From contig JAWXBR010000025.1 of assembly GCA_034440235.1 (NCBI GenBank), positions 62,001 to 126,000 of the forward strand: DNA of 64,000 nucleotides, given 5' to 3'. Shown here in pieces: positions 35,784 to 44,403 of the stretch (its first letter is position 1; every line of letters starts with the position of its first letter). The translations under genes and the position numbers were made by a program. The stretch is from JAWXBR01 sp034440235 (GTDB lineage Bacteria; Bacteroidota; Ignavibacteria; Kapaibacteriales; Kapaibacteriaceae). The notes beneath the pieces are model-generated. The model worked only from the letters and a program-made list of their open reading frames with translations. It searched no databases and was not told where the DNA came from.

Positions 35784-37030
35784 AGAATGCGCGTCCGAAA
35801 AATTGCAGCAAGCAGCGTTGGGTAGTTCGTCAGTATGCCATCGAAGTCGCCATCGCGCAGATATTCAAACATGAATGCAGGATCGTCGAGTGTCCATACG
35901 TACACATCGCGTCCCTCTTTCTGCATCTGACTCACGAGTTCTTTCTGGATACCCAGCGTAAACCGTGGTGCCCAAACTTTTGCATCTAGCTCTCGAACAA
36001 TTTCTACATCTAGTTCACACAACACGGGTACGGTGCCTTTTAGGGGGCTGCGTCTGTAAGCATTCAGAACGTCATCATCGGGAATACCGAACATGATCTG
36101 AATGTTACGTCCTTTAAACCGCGCATACTCAATCGCACGTTTTTGTATGCTAATAATAGAGTCGGTTAGTTGCGGTGCTTTGACGTCGAGCCAGACGAAT
36201 GTCAGATTGGTGCGATCGATCGTTGCTGTAAGCACTTCTTCGAGTGTTGGGATGCGCTCACCGTAAATAAGTCTAGCAACCGTTTGGAGGTTCTTGTGGG
36301 TGTAGTTGCTGACGTTTCCGATGAGGTATGGGCTTCGTACCGTACGTGACGTGAATGTCGGATCGTGGAATACAACTGCGACACCGTCCTTTGTACTCTG
36401 AATGTCTATCTCTATGCCTGTAGCACCGAAGAATGGCGCGAGCTGGACAAGCTCGATTGTATTTTCTGATGCGCCAAGTCTTTCGGAATTTCGTCCTCCA
36501 CCGCGATGCGCGATTATCTGAAATCCGCGGAGCCGTTCGAATGCTTTTTCAATCTTGCGCAATACCAATGGCTCGGGTTGATTTGATTCGGGCACATCGA
36601 TCTCACCGCGCAGAACGAGACCCTTACCATTGCCCTTTCCGTTGGCAAGATCTGAGCCTCCTTCGTCAGGCCTCACGACGAACTTGGCCACACCTGTTTG
36701 CGGGCCCCGCACTCCGCGCCAATAACCAAGCAGCAGCAGTGTATCACCTTTGAGTCCACCGCGCATAGCAAAATACACGACACCCTTGACAGTAAATATC
36801 GTTACGATCGACCCAATACATTGTACAGCAACGGTATCGCCAAATCGATTTCCAGACGATTCTACCAAGTAAACCCCTGATACAATCGACTGACTAGAGC
36901 TATCGATGGGCGTCGTGATAGCCAATAAGCTGTCGGTGTTGATGTTCAAAGTGGCAACAGGCTCGAGCTCTGATACACATGAACTAAGAATTAAAGCTGC
37001 TAACGCTACAACAAGGCAAACACTTTTCAT
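35780..37030 (-). CDS. Glycerophosphodiester phosphodiesterase lipoprotein
   Basis: It would hydrolyse glycerophosphodiesters, releasing glycerol 3-phosphate and an alcohol, outside the cytoplasm. The 416-residue protein begins MKSVCLVVALAALILSSC, a lipobox with Cys 18. A strand-rich N-terminal domain of about 150 residues precedes the catalytic TIM barrel. There IIAHRGGG, GASENTIE, ATGIEIDIQSTKDGVAVVFHDPTF and IPTLEEVL are the classical GDPD motifs with catalytic His/Arg and metal-binding Glu/Asp. DGILTNYPTLL closes the barrel. The start chosen overlaps the preceding stop (ATGA). The N-terminal domain is unusual for the family and unassigned. Confidence 0.9.
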   Translation of the reverse strand: MKSVCLVVALAALILSSCVSELEPVATLNINTDSLLAITTPIDSSSQSIVSGVYLVESSGNRFGDTVAVQCIGSIVTIFTVKGVVYFAMRGGLKGDTLLLLGYWRGVRGPQTGVAKFVVRPDEGGSDLANGKGNGKGLVLRGEIDVPESNQPEPLVLRKIEKAFERLRGFQIIAHRGGGRNSERLGASENTIELVQLAPFFGATGIEIDIQSTKDGVAVVFHDPTFTSRTVRSPYLIGNVSNYTHKNLQTVARLIYGERIPTLEEVLTATIDRTNLTFVWLDVKAPQLTDSIISIQKRAIEYARFKGRNIQIMFGIPDDDVLNAYRRSPLKGTVPVLCELDVEIVRELDAKVWAPRFTLGIQKELVSQMQKEGRDVYVWTLDDPAFMFEYLRDGDFDGILTNYPTLLAAIFRTRIL

Positions 37031-37737
37031 AACACGAAGCCCATGAAGAACTCTGTGGTAAGCAATCGGTCGCGGAACGTATCGTAAAGAAACCAAGATT
37101 GATAAGGATTTGTTGTCAAGCTGACTGTGGCACCCAACAACACATGTGTGTTCTTCCAGAATGGCTGTTCAACGGCTAGCGTAATGCTCGAACCGTTGTA
37201 CACATTGGCTTCTGACTGTACTGTCTGTGTTTCTATGCGTTTGGTTATAGAGGTCATGAGTTCGGCTTCGATGCGGGCAGTGAAGATCACTTTGTCAAAT
37301 TGGGCAGTACCCGTTAGCATTGGATAGGTTAACCATCGATGTTGAGAAGTGTTGAAACCGTCGACAAAGGTGAGATTGCCGTACATGTAGGCTGCGGACC
37401 ATCCTACACCAACAGAGAAATTTTCAATGACATACGACCATGATAATCCACTCTGAACAATAGTGGTTGCAATGTTCGATCCTGCACGTCCGTAAGCCAT
37501 AATGTTCAGCGGCAAGCCCAACCTTGCCCGCAATTCAAATGCTGGCGCCGGAGTGGGATACTCGGTAAGTGGCTTCGGTAGAAGTGTAAGAGCTCCTCCG
37601 ATCGATCCACTGAAGTCCCATGTAGGCACTGGGCGGGTCGAAAACACGAAGAAGATTGGATGATAGATGTCTTCTTGAGCACGGAGGGAGTTGAATACCA
37701 AGACTATAGGGACAATAAGTGCGATGCAACTTTTCAC
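37027..37737 (-). CDS. Outer-membrane beta-barrel-like protein of unknown function
   Basis: A 236-residue protein with signal MKSCIALIVPIVLVFNSLRAQ. The body has barrel-like strands (FELRARLGLPLNIMAYGRAG, NFSVGVGWSAAYMYGNL, IFTARIEAELMTSITKR) and ends EFFMGFVL, like an outer-membrane C-terminal strand. No family is recognised. The start is GTG, with AAGGA at seven bases. It begins two bases after the phosphoesterase lipoprotein stop and overlaps the glycerophosphodiesterase start, so it is part of the phosphoesterase group. Confidence 0.68.
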   Translation of the reverse strand: MKSCIALIVPIVLVFNSLRAQEDIYHPIFFVFSTRPVPTWDFSGSIGGALTLLPKPLTEYPTPAPAFELRARLGLPLNIMAYGRAGSNIATTIVQSGLSWSYVIENFSVGVGWSAAYMYGNLTFVDGFNTSQHRWLTYPMLTGTAQFDKVIFTARIEAELMTSITKRIETQTVQSEANVYNGSSITLAVEQPFWKNTHVLLGATVSLTTNPYQSWFLYDTFRDRLLTTEFFMGFVL

Positions 37738-37739
37738 AT

Positions 37740-38756
37740 TTAGTCCTTATTCGTTAGCGTCTGCTTCGGTGAAACGTCGATATATGTTGCGTCTTCGTCG
37801 GTCCGATCGGACGCGATGGGACGCATGATGCACGTCACAATGCTTTGCTTGCGCTGCATAACCACAAAGTGCATAGAGCGTAGCGCTGGACCCTTATACT
37901 CGTCGACAAATTCTGCGCCCGCACCTTCTTCTGTAGCGCGCGGCAAGCGCACAAGCTGTCTTGGCCCACCACCCCCACCCGAAACAATGAACTGTTTTTT
38001 GCCAACCACGAAGCGTTCATACGTGTGAGCATGACCACTGAACCAGAATGTGCCCTTCTTTGACTTTAAGAACGTTGGCACAAAGTGCTTGTTAAGCGTT
38101 ACATCACCAGATACAACAACAGAGTTGGTGTACGGTGGATGATGTCCGCAAACAACAATGGCTACAATTGCGCTGTCGACCTCAAGGTTTTTCATCATCT
38201 TTAGGTACCAATTGCGTTGTGTGCGCAGTTCTCTTTCGCTTAGTTCTTCGATGTTTGTGTTTAACATTACAAAAGCAATAGAGTCGAGTACGTTCACATA
38301 CCATGTGCTCGTATCGAGCGCACTGAATCTAGACTTCAGCTCCGCAAATGACGCGGCGTTGCTCCCATAGTATTCGTGATTGCCAAGCACCGGAAATACG
38401 GGTATGCCCATATCATGAATAGGCTTAGTCACTCCGTCGAAGTACTCCCAGTCTTCATGCGACGATCCCCAGAACACCATGTCGCCCAGAAGAATTGCTG
38501 CATGGGGCCGTTCATCCTTTATCTGACTAACAAGTTCCAAACGTCCAACGTGGTTCGATTCGCGCCAAGTCTCAACCAATCCTGTCCGTTGCAGGTCGCC
38601 AACAAGTACAATACGCATGTTTGTTGCGCCGGGACTCGCATCGATACAATAGGGCGACGGGCATTGATAGATCGTGCTAGTAGTGCAAGACGCGACTAGA
38701 ATTATGAAGGCACAAACACCAAGTGCACGCGATATGTGAAGAGTTAGTCGCACCAT
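37740..38756 (-). CDS. Metallophosphoesterase lipoprotein
   Basis: A 338-residue exported hydrolase of the calcineurin-like superfamily. The signal ends LVASC (Cys 24), a lipobox. Metal-binding blocks are VLVGDLQRTG, ILLGDMVFWGSSHED, PVLGNHEYYG, VVCGHHPPYTN and FSGHAHTYERF, followed by FIVSGGGGGPRQLV. This resembles purple acid phosphatases and differs from the other such gene in the window. Its GTG/ATG context is simple: ATG, overlapping the ccmB end by 13 bases. With the adjacent glycerophosphodiesterase it suggests release of phosphate from esters at the cell surface. Confidence 0.88.
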   Translation of the reverse strand: MVRLTLHISRALGVCAFIILVASCTTSTIYQCPSPYCIDASPGATNMRIVLVGDLQRTGLVETWRESNHVGRLELVSQIKDERPHAAILLGDMVFWGSSHEDWEYFDGVTKPIHDMGIPVFPVLGNHEYYGSNAASFAELKSRFSALDTSTWYVNVLDSIAFVMLNTNIEELSERELRTQRNWYLKMMKNLEVDSAIVAIVVCGHHPPYTNSVVVSGDVTLNKHFVPTFLKSKKGTFWFSGHAHTYERFVVGKKQFIVSGGGGGPRQLVRLPRATEEGAGAEFVDEYKGPALRSMHFVVMQRKQSIVTCIMRPIASDRTDEDATYIDVSPKQTLTNKD

Positions 38757-39421
38757 AGTACTTCGAACACCAAATAAGAAACAACAACGAGAATCCCAGT
38801 ATAGCTCAACATAAGAAGGATGTCGGGCATGGCTTCTGCTACCGATAGACCTGCCAGACCATAAATCATTGCGTTAACGCCCGGAAGCAGAAGTGGCACT
38901 AGAATGGGAAACGAAAGAACAGGTAGCAGTGCATTGCGCGACCCTGCCTTTGCCACAATCGCCGAAATCACCGTCAGGGCAGTCGCCATCCCAATACTTC
39001 CGGTGGAAACAACCAAAACAAGCAGCGTGGGGTTCCCGACAGTTATGGTGTCTGATAGGAAGAAGATGAAGAGAAGGGCTGCAGCTAGATTCGCAACTAA
39101 TGCCTGAACGATGTTGCCAAGGAGCTTCCCCGCATAAATATGTGATGGTGTTGCACTCATACGAAGCAGGAGCGAAGTCCCACGCTCCTCTTCAGCAACG
39201 AAGCACCTTCCCAGACCCGTCATTGCAGTAGTAAACATTACAATCCACAAGACCGCAGCAGCGATCGGACGTGGCATGGGTTCACTCGCAGCGGCAAACA
39301 CAACAAGGGTAACGGTCGTAACTACAAACAGAAGGAGTGCCGACATGCCGTATCGCGTACGTATGTCACTCCGTAAGTCTTTTCCAGCTATGGCAAGGAT
39401 TGGCGAGGTTGCCTTAGGCAT
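38744..39421 (-). CDS. ccmB: Heme exporter protein CcmB-like ABC membrane subunit
   Basis: A 225-residue membrane protein with six helices, the size and pattern of CcmB. With CcmA and CcmC this forms an ABC complex in system I cytochrome c maturation. Recognisable parts are AGKDLRSDIRTRYGMSALLLF, MFTTAMTGLGRCFVAEEERG and LLLRMSATPSHIYAGKLLGN, and a long C-terminal bundle around VLPVLSFPILVPLLLPG. No ccmA or ccmC is adjacent. It starts three bases after the DUF58 stop, inside an operon with no evident cytochrome genes. A TTG one codon earlier is a possible alternative start. Confidence 0.85.
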   Translation of the reverse strand: MPKATSPILAIAGKDLRSDIRTRYGMSALLLFVVTTVTLVVFAAASEPMPRPIAAAVLWIVMFTTAMTGLGRCFVAEEERGTSLLLRMSATPSHIYAGKLLGNIVQALVANLAAALLFIFFLSDTITVGNPTLLVLVVSTGSIGMATALTVISAIVAKAGSRNALLPVLSFPILVPLLLPGVNAMIYGLAGLSVAEAMPDILLMLSYTGILVVVSYLVFEVLWCD

Positions 39422-39424
39422 CAA

Positions 39425-40756
39425 TCAAATTACGCCGCGTGTCTTCAACTCCAAGTACAGGTTAACTGTATCGAGGCTGAGGTCTTTTGGAGATGTTAGC
39501 ACAGCGTAGATGCCATGACGCCGTAACTCGGCAACGATCTCTCGTTTTTGCATGGCAAAAGTTGCTGCAATCGTGCGCATGTATACCCCTTCAAGACGTT
39601 TCGGACGCTCTGCTATAAGTCCCTTTAGTTCTGTGTTCTCGAACACCACCACCACCACCACATGCTGGCGCGCTAGTAATCGTAGAAGCGCTAGTCTGCG
39701 TCGCATACCGTTGAGCGATTCCATGTTGGTGTAGATCATAAGCAGGCTGCGTTGACGTGCAGTTCTACGGACCATGGAATAAAGATGCTCGTCGTCAGAT
39801 TCTGCGAATCCAGTCTGAAGTCCGTACAACGCTTCATTTAGCAAACCAAGTTGTCCAGTACGAGAATCTGCGGGCACGATGAGACCGGACTTTAGACCAA
39901 ACGTGATGAGTCCTGCCCGATCGTGTTTTCGCAGCACGACATTCGAGAATGCCAGCGCTGCATTAATTGAATAATCGAGCAACGTGAGGCCTTCGAATGG
40001 CATCTTCATCACACGGCCCATGTCGACGACGCTGTAGATGTCCTGAGATCGTTCATCCTGAAACAAGTTTACCATCGGTACCGCTGTCCGTGCACTTGCT
40101 TTCCAGTTCATCGTACGCACATCATCGCCTGCTACATAGTGCTTTATTTTCTCGAACTCCATCGTGTGTCCAAGTCGACGCAGTTTCCGCATACCATAGC
40201 GCATCGACTTTTGTGAAAATGCAAGCAACTCGGTGCGGCGCATGTTTATCACAGATGGGTAGACGCTAACATTTGCACCGCGTTCAAAAACTAGGCGGCG
40301 CTCAAGAAGACCTAACCGGGTGCGGGCGTATACATTCAGGGCGCCAAATGCATATACGCCGCGTTTGGTCGGGCGTACTGCATAACGAACAACACTCGGA
40401 ACTCCGGGCATCAGCATAGCACCGAATTCGATGTCACGCATTTGAAATTGCACGGGTAGCTCATCTATAAGTGTCACTCGCCAAGTCGAGAACGAATGAT
40501 TTTCGAGATGGATTTGCACTTCATTTTCGTCGCCATTCGAAAAGTGCGATTGCATTTCACGGCGTGCTTCTAAGTCCATGCCTCGTCCGAGCAGGAGAAC
40601 TGCGTCGGCTCCAATCAGTATACACAGCGTTAGTAATCCTAACTGCGCCAGATAGAACGCAGGGAAAAACCAGATGCCAACGAGTGCAAATGTTACCAGC
40701 CCGAGCAGTGCGAAGATCAGGCGACGCCTTACATATAGTGAGAACAGGCGTCTCAT
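39425..40756 (-). CDS. DUF58 domain-containing protein (MoxR partner)
   Basis: A 443-residue protein with two membrane helices near the N-terminus (residues 10-50). The DUF58 core has the signature HYVAGDDVRTMNWKASART near residue 215, followed by a von-Willebrand-A-like fold starting DIYSVVDMGRVM. DUF58 genes almost always sit beside moxR, as here, where start and stop overlap (ATGA). MoxR-DUF58 pairs are thought to act as chaperones for metal insertion or envelope complexes, though targets are rarely known. A (GTG)6 run gives six valines in a row near residue 369. Confidence 0.92.
   Translation of the reverse strand: MRRLFSLYVRRRLIFALLGLVTFALVGIWFFPAFYLAQLGLLTLCILIGADAVLLLGRGMDLEARREMQSHFSNGDENEVQIHLENHSFSTWRVTLIDELPVQFQMRDIEFGAMLMPGVPSVVRYAVRPTKRGVYAFGALNVYARTRLGLLERRLVFERGANVSVYPSVINMRRTELLAFSQKSMRYGMRKLRRLGHTMEFEKIKHYVAGDDVRTMNWKASARTAVPMVNLFQDERSQDIYSVVDMGRVMKMPFEGLTLLDYSINAALAFSNVVLRKHDRAGLITFGLKSGLIVPADSRTGQLGLLNEALYGLQTGFAESDDEHLYSMVRRTARQRSLLMIYTNMESLNGMRRRLALLRLLARQHVVVVVVFENTELKGLIAERPKRLEGVYMRTIAATFAMQKREIVAELRRHGIYAVLTSPKDLSLDTVNLYLELKTRGVI
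39644..39661 (-). repeat. Six GTG codons in a row inside the DUF58 gene
   Basis: On the coding strand GTG is repeated six times without interruption, giving VVVVVV between QH and FENTE. It lies in what should be a central strand of the A-domain-like fold. Trinucleotide runs can slip by whole codons. Confidence 0.9.
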
Positions 40757-41715
40757 CTAGGCACGTCTATGCTGCGCATGATTTCCTTAATCATTGCGTC
40801 GGGTGTGAACCCCTCGAGTTCTTTTTCAGGGATAAGCTGTATGCGATGCCTAAGCACCGGAGCCGCTACATGCTGAATGTCGTCTGGTATAACATAGTCA
40901 CGACCTTGTAGTACGGCAATAGCTTTAGCACCTTGCAGCATTCCAATCGATGCTCTTGGTGATGCGGCGAGATAGATCATGGCGTTTGTTCGTGTTGCAT
41001 GCACGATGCGTGCTATGTATGTGAGCAAGTGCTCTTCGACCACGACCTGACGTACGAGTGCACGATACGCGTTAATATTTTCTGCAGTAAGAATAGGCTT
41101 TACTAGATCGATAGCATTTATACCGTGACCCGTGTGGTGCCGTCGCAATATCTCTTCTTCCTCCGCAAGCGCTGGGTAGTCTACGCGGACCTTGAACAAA
41201 AACCTATCAAGCTGTGCTTCGGGCAAACGGTATGTGCCCTCTTGTTCTATCGGATTCTGTGTGGCAAGGACGATAAAGGGGCTTGGGAGAGGGTGCCGCA
41301 CGCCGTCCATACTTACCTGACGTTCCTCCATCACCTCGAACAACGCAGCTTGTGTTTTGGCAGGTGCACGATTTATTTCGTCAGTAAGAATTACATGTGC
41401 GAACACCGGACCCTTCCTGAATGAGAAGTCGAGCGTTCTAGCATCAAACACCGATGTACCGAGAATATCCGCCGGCATCAGATCGGGCGTAAACTGGATG
41501 CGTGCAAACGAGCAGTCGAGCAGGCGCGCAAGAAGGCGCGCCGCCAATGTCTTGGCAACACCTGGCATACCCTCGAGCAGCACATGGCCTTCTGCAAGAA
41601 GCGCCGCAAGCAAGAGCTCGACCATGTCGTGCTGACCAACGATAACGGTAGCTATTTGCTCGCGTACGGCTGATAACGATGCTTGAAGATTCTGTAGGTC
41701 TGGACGTTGGTTCAT
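40753..41715 (-). CDS. MoxR-family AAA+ ATPase
   Basis: A 320-residue AAA+ protein. Walker A is EGMPGVAKT at residues 48-56 and Walker B VILTDEINRAP at about 108-118; MoxR-specific blocks include FTPDLMPADILGTSVFD, VMEERQVSMDGVRHPL, LATQNPIEQEGTYRLPEAQLDRF and GASPRASIGML-like ASPRASIGMLQGAKA. MoxR ATPases remodel partner proteins, often with von-Willebrand-A domain proteins. Its ATG overlaps the DUF4350 stop and its stop overlaps the DUF58 ATG. The conserved neighbour set here is SpoIIM, DUF4129, DUF4350, MoxR, DUF58. Confidence 0.95.
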   Translation of the reverse strand: MNQRPDLQNLQASLSAVREQIATVIVGQHDMVELLLAALLAEGHVLLEGMPGVAKTLAARLLARLLDCSFARIQFTPDLMPADILGTSVFDARTLDFSFRKGPVFAHVILTDEINRAPAKTQAALFEVMEERQVSMDGVRHPLPSPFIVLATQNPIEQEGTYRLPEAQLDRFLFKVRVDYPALAEEEEILRRHHTGHGINAIDLVKPILTAENINAYRALVRQVVVEEHLLTYIARIVHATRTNAMIYLAASPRASIGMLQGAKAIAVLQGRDYVIPDDIQHVAAPVLRHRIQLIPEKELEGFTPDAMIKEIMRSIDVPR

Positions 41716-42872
41716 ATTGTGCTCTGTTGCTGAAATAACTGAAGGTCGTTGTGAAATGCGACTGTTTCTTCGTCGGTGAAATGGAGTCCGCTGTCTGCGT
41801 GCGATACGCGTCGTAGAATATCAACGATAAGATTGATATCAGCTCCAGAAGCTGAACTGATGCTCTGGGCAAGGGTCTTGTCGTCGACGTCTATTCGCAA
41901 GCGCAGTCGATGCACTACGTAGTCTCTAAACAATCGAGTGAGCTTGGCGGCAAGATTTTGGTTGTCGTGTCTACCGAAATAGAGTCTTCCAACAGTTGTA
42001 ACGAAGTCGAGTGATGTGTTACGTACTTCCCGCACGACGGGAATGGCGCGTTGCCTGCGTCTACCCGCCATCACTAGGTAAACAACGCCTGTAACAATCA
42101 GAATCCAGTATGCAAGGCTCAGTCCGGGAATCGACCCAATTGCTTTGTTTACTGTCATATCGGTCACACGCTTCGGCTTGTAGTATTCATCCCATGCAAT
42201 CGGTTTATCTGGCAATGACGAAAACATCGCAACAGGCAGGTCGTGCTTTGCAGTATCCAGAAAAACACTGTTCGTAAGTACACTTGGTATGCCACAAAGA
42301 ATTATCGTGCCCTTTCCCCAGCTCCTGCTAGTAAGCACAGCAGATGTGTCGCTATAGGCAAGTGCCTGCCATGCAGTAGAGTCTTTCGATTTGAACGCCA
42401 TGCCGAACGTAGCCGAAGCAACGCCGTGCGACATGCGTCCGTTTAGAGTCTTAAATGTAATCGTGTCGATGGTACCTGGATTTTCTTCTTGTACGCCAAT
42501 TGCAGACGCAAGTGCGTCGTCTATCGAGTATGCCGCCACAAACAGCGTTCCGCCATGATAAACATTGTTAAGAATCATGCGCTGTGCCAAGGTGTCGGGC
42601 CTGAACACATTGGTAACAATTACATGCGACTCTGTCGACGTGGGTTTGTCTTGCCGATAGGTAATCGTCCACAAGGACGATTTAACAATCTTCATGTCCC
42701 CGGCAAATGTTCGCTTTAGATACTCTGCCGCTATCCAGCCTCCGTACGGGTTCTTGTCGGAGTTTTCGTACGTGTACTCCCAGGAAACTGGCTTGGGCGC
42801 TGTTAACTGAATGAAAACAATAACGGCAATGCCGATTCCTAGCCAGGTGTATGGACTACGTAGGAGTTTCAT
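41712..42872 (-). CDS. DUF4350 domain-containing membrane protein
   Basis: A 386-residue protein with a helix at residues 10-28 (YTWLGIGIAVIVFIQLT) and another near residue 255 (YWILIVTGVVYLVMAG). Between them an extracytoplasmic domain has the DUF4350 features: NPYGGWIAAEYLKRTF, then GGTLFVAAYS and GKGTIILCGIPSVLTN. The C-terminal 110 residues are cytoplasmic and helical. DUF4350 proteins are almost always found with MoxR and DUF58 genes and have no known activity. Both ends overlap neighbours by four bases. Confidence 0.82.
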   Translation of the reverse strand: MKLLRSPYTWLGIGIAVIVFIQLTAPKPVSWEYTYENSDKNPYGGWIAAEYLKRTFAGDMKIVKSSLWTITYRQDKPTSTESHVIVTNVFRPDTLAQRMILNNVYHGGTLFVAAYSIDDALASAIGVQEENPGTIDTITFKTLNGRMSHGVASATFGMAFKSKDSTAWQALAYSDTSAVLTSRSWGKGTIILCGIPSVLTNSVFLDTAKHDLPVAMFSSLPDKPIAWDEYYKPKRVTDMTVNKAIGSIPGLSLAYWILIVTGVVYLVMAGRRRQRAIPVVREVRNTSLDFVTTVGRLYFGRHDNQNLAAKLTRLFRDYVVHRLRLRIDVDDKTLAQSISSASGADINLIVDILRRVSHADSGLHFTDEETVAFHNDLQLFQQQSTI

Positions 42873-43492
42873 GACGTTGTGCGTATGGATTGGCGCACAG
42901 CGTCGTATACAGGAAGTGCACGTCTGAACGATTCTTCGTCAATACGTTCATTGCCATACCACGTACGCTCGAAAACACGAATCGCCTCTGCGAACACCGA
43001 TTGCACCTTTGGTGATGTAACCTCACGCAAGTAGTCGCGATTGGTTTTGTCTCGCTTCCATTCAATGCTTCCAACGTCCTGCAAATCCTGTAGTGTCCGT
43101 AAATACAGATAGCGGATTGCCGAACGCCATCTCTTTGCAGCTATCTCGGCTTCAATTTTCCCGTTAATGTCTTCCGTGGCTATGTCGTCGACATCTATGG
43201 CTTCACCACGTACAGCAAGGTTCCTGTGTTTGAGAGAACGCCTCGCACCTCTCAAAAGAAAGAAAATCAAGACCACAATTAACACCGCAAGCACAACCCA
43301 GAGTCCGGTATCCACTGTCGTATTTGTACCATCCGAACTGCTCAGCAATGATTGCACCCAGTGCCAGAATCGATCCCACCATGACATCGGCCGAAACGTT
43401 GGTGCGTACGAAAACTCACTCTCATGCGCGAGACTGTCCAGCCACATGCGCGGCACAGGATCGACAACAGTTATAGCCGTATCCCCGATCAC
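42869..43492 (-). CDS. DUF4129 domain-containing membrane protein
   Basis: A 207-residue protein. I start at a GTG that overlaps the preceding stop (GTGA), matching the coupling seen throughout this operon; the longer frame upstream is a shadow of the neighbour. A helix (GLWVVLAVLIVVLIFFLLRG) lies near residue 85. The C-terminal DUF4129 domain has AAKRWRSAIRYLYLRTLQDL, WKRDKTNRDYL and FERTWYGNERIDEESFRRAL, its typical order. The N-terminus is short, with no signal sequence, so some versions may carry extra residues. It lies in the conserved MoxR neighbourhood. Confidence 0.82.
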   Translation of the reverse strand: MIGDTAITVVDPVPRMWLDSLAHESEFSYAPTFRPMSWWDRFWHWVQSLLSSSDGTNTTVDTGLWVVLAVLIVVLIFFLLRGARRSLKHRNLAVRGEAIDVDDIATEDINGKIEAEIAAKRWRSAIRYLYLRTLQDLQDVGSIEWKRDKTNRDYLREVTSPKVQSVFAEAIRVFERTWYGNERIDEESFRRALPVYDAVRQSIRTTS

Positions 43493-44403
43493 ATTGGTTC
43501 CGTTGTAAGACCGGCCCTTTCGGTGCCCCTTGATGTAAGGCTCGCCCCTTCGGTGCCACTTATGGCACCGACCCTTGCCAACAAGCCTTTGCCTTCGGCA
43601 CGCTCTACCAGACGGAAGTACAACACCACGTATGCTGTTGCAGCCAGTGCAGCCACACAAGTCGTAGCTATCTGTGACACAACGCGAACTACCGAGCCGA
43701 CGATTTGCAACGCCTGCGATGTGAATGCCGAACCGGTATCCTTTGTTAATACATCAACGAGGTAAATAGCCGAGCCTGGCAGTTCTACTATAACTGAGAC
43801 TATAGCAGCACAAAGGAATATCAGCAGCAGGTATGCAAACGACCACCACCATGTGCTTTTGACAAGCACCATACTGCGTTTTAAAGCATCCCCAACAGAA
43901 AGCGATTCTTCGAATTGCGCGGGAAGTACGAGACACATTGCTACGTACAGGTAGATGCCAGGTATGAAAAGAAAGAGAAATGCTACAGCAGACAACGCCC
44001 AGTACGAAAGCCAACTTGCTGTTGCACGTAACCAGACACCACGCAAGGCGTCGCGTACTTCTTCTACAGCAGGCACACGTTTAAGGCGTTGGTACTCGAG
44101 GAAGTAGATCACTACTACAACGCTCGAAATAAGGCTTGCACACCAGCTTGCGAGCACTGCCAGTATGATAAACTCTGGACGTGCACTCGATGGCGAACCA
44201 AAACCAAGCGTCGACAACATCGACTCCCACTGCGATGCCTGGATGTACTCTGATGCGATGGCAGCAACTATGATTGCCGGGCCCGCTACGCGTATCAACA
44301 GTGTCATTAGTGGCTTGAACACATGACGTATTGCTTCGAACGTAACCGATATGGTCTCGGAAAACGGACGCAGCCTATCTAAGGGCACGAACTTGTCTGT
44401 CAT
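43489..44403 (-). CDS. Multi-pass membrane protein of the MoxR/SpoIIM cluster
   Basis: A 304-residue integral membrane protein with about six helices. I use an ATG with AAGG seven bases upstream (MTDKFVPLDRL), inside the end of the spoIIM-like gene. Landmarks are LLIRVAGPAIIVAAIASEYI, LASWCASLISSVVVVIYFLE and FLFIPGIYLYVAMCLVLPAQ; the last resembles the 'PGIYLxVxxSLxxP' motif of DUF975 and glycerophosphoryl-diester-phosphodiesterase membrane-domain proteins. The C-terminal tail is a duplicated ten-residue unit (GTEGASLTSR / GTERAGLTTE). Its role in the cluster is unknown. Confidence 0.75.
   Translation of the reverse strand: MTDKFVPLDRLRPFSETISVTFEAIRHVFKPLMTLLIRVAGPAIIVAAIASEYIQASQWESMLSTLGFGSPSSARPEFIILAVLASWCASLISSVVVVIYFLEYQRLKRVPAVEEVRDALRGVWLRATASWLSYWALSAVAFLFLFIPGIYLYVAMCLVLPAQFEESLSVGDALKRSMVLVKSTWWWSFAYLLLIFLCAAIVSVIVELPGSAIYLVDVLTKDTGSAFTSQALQIVGSVVRVVSQIATTCVAALAATAYVVLYFRLVERAEGKGLLARVGAISGTEGASLTSRGTERAGLTTEPM
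43505..43564 (-). repeat. 30-base tandem repeat at the 3' end of the membrane-protein gene
   Basis: Two 30-base units match at about 22 of 30 positions. They encode the last residues as GTEGASLTSR and GTERAGLTTE before the stop. The tail is predicted to be cytoplasmic and unstructured. It is one of several short tandem duplications at gene ends in this window. Confidence 0.8.

Noticed and set aside
30077..38756. The two metallophosphoesterases as recent duplicates
   Set aside because: They share only the superfamily metal motifs; signals (Tat-type against lipobox), lengths and intervening sequence differ.
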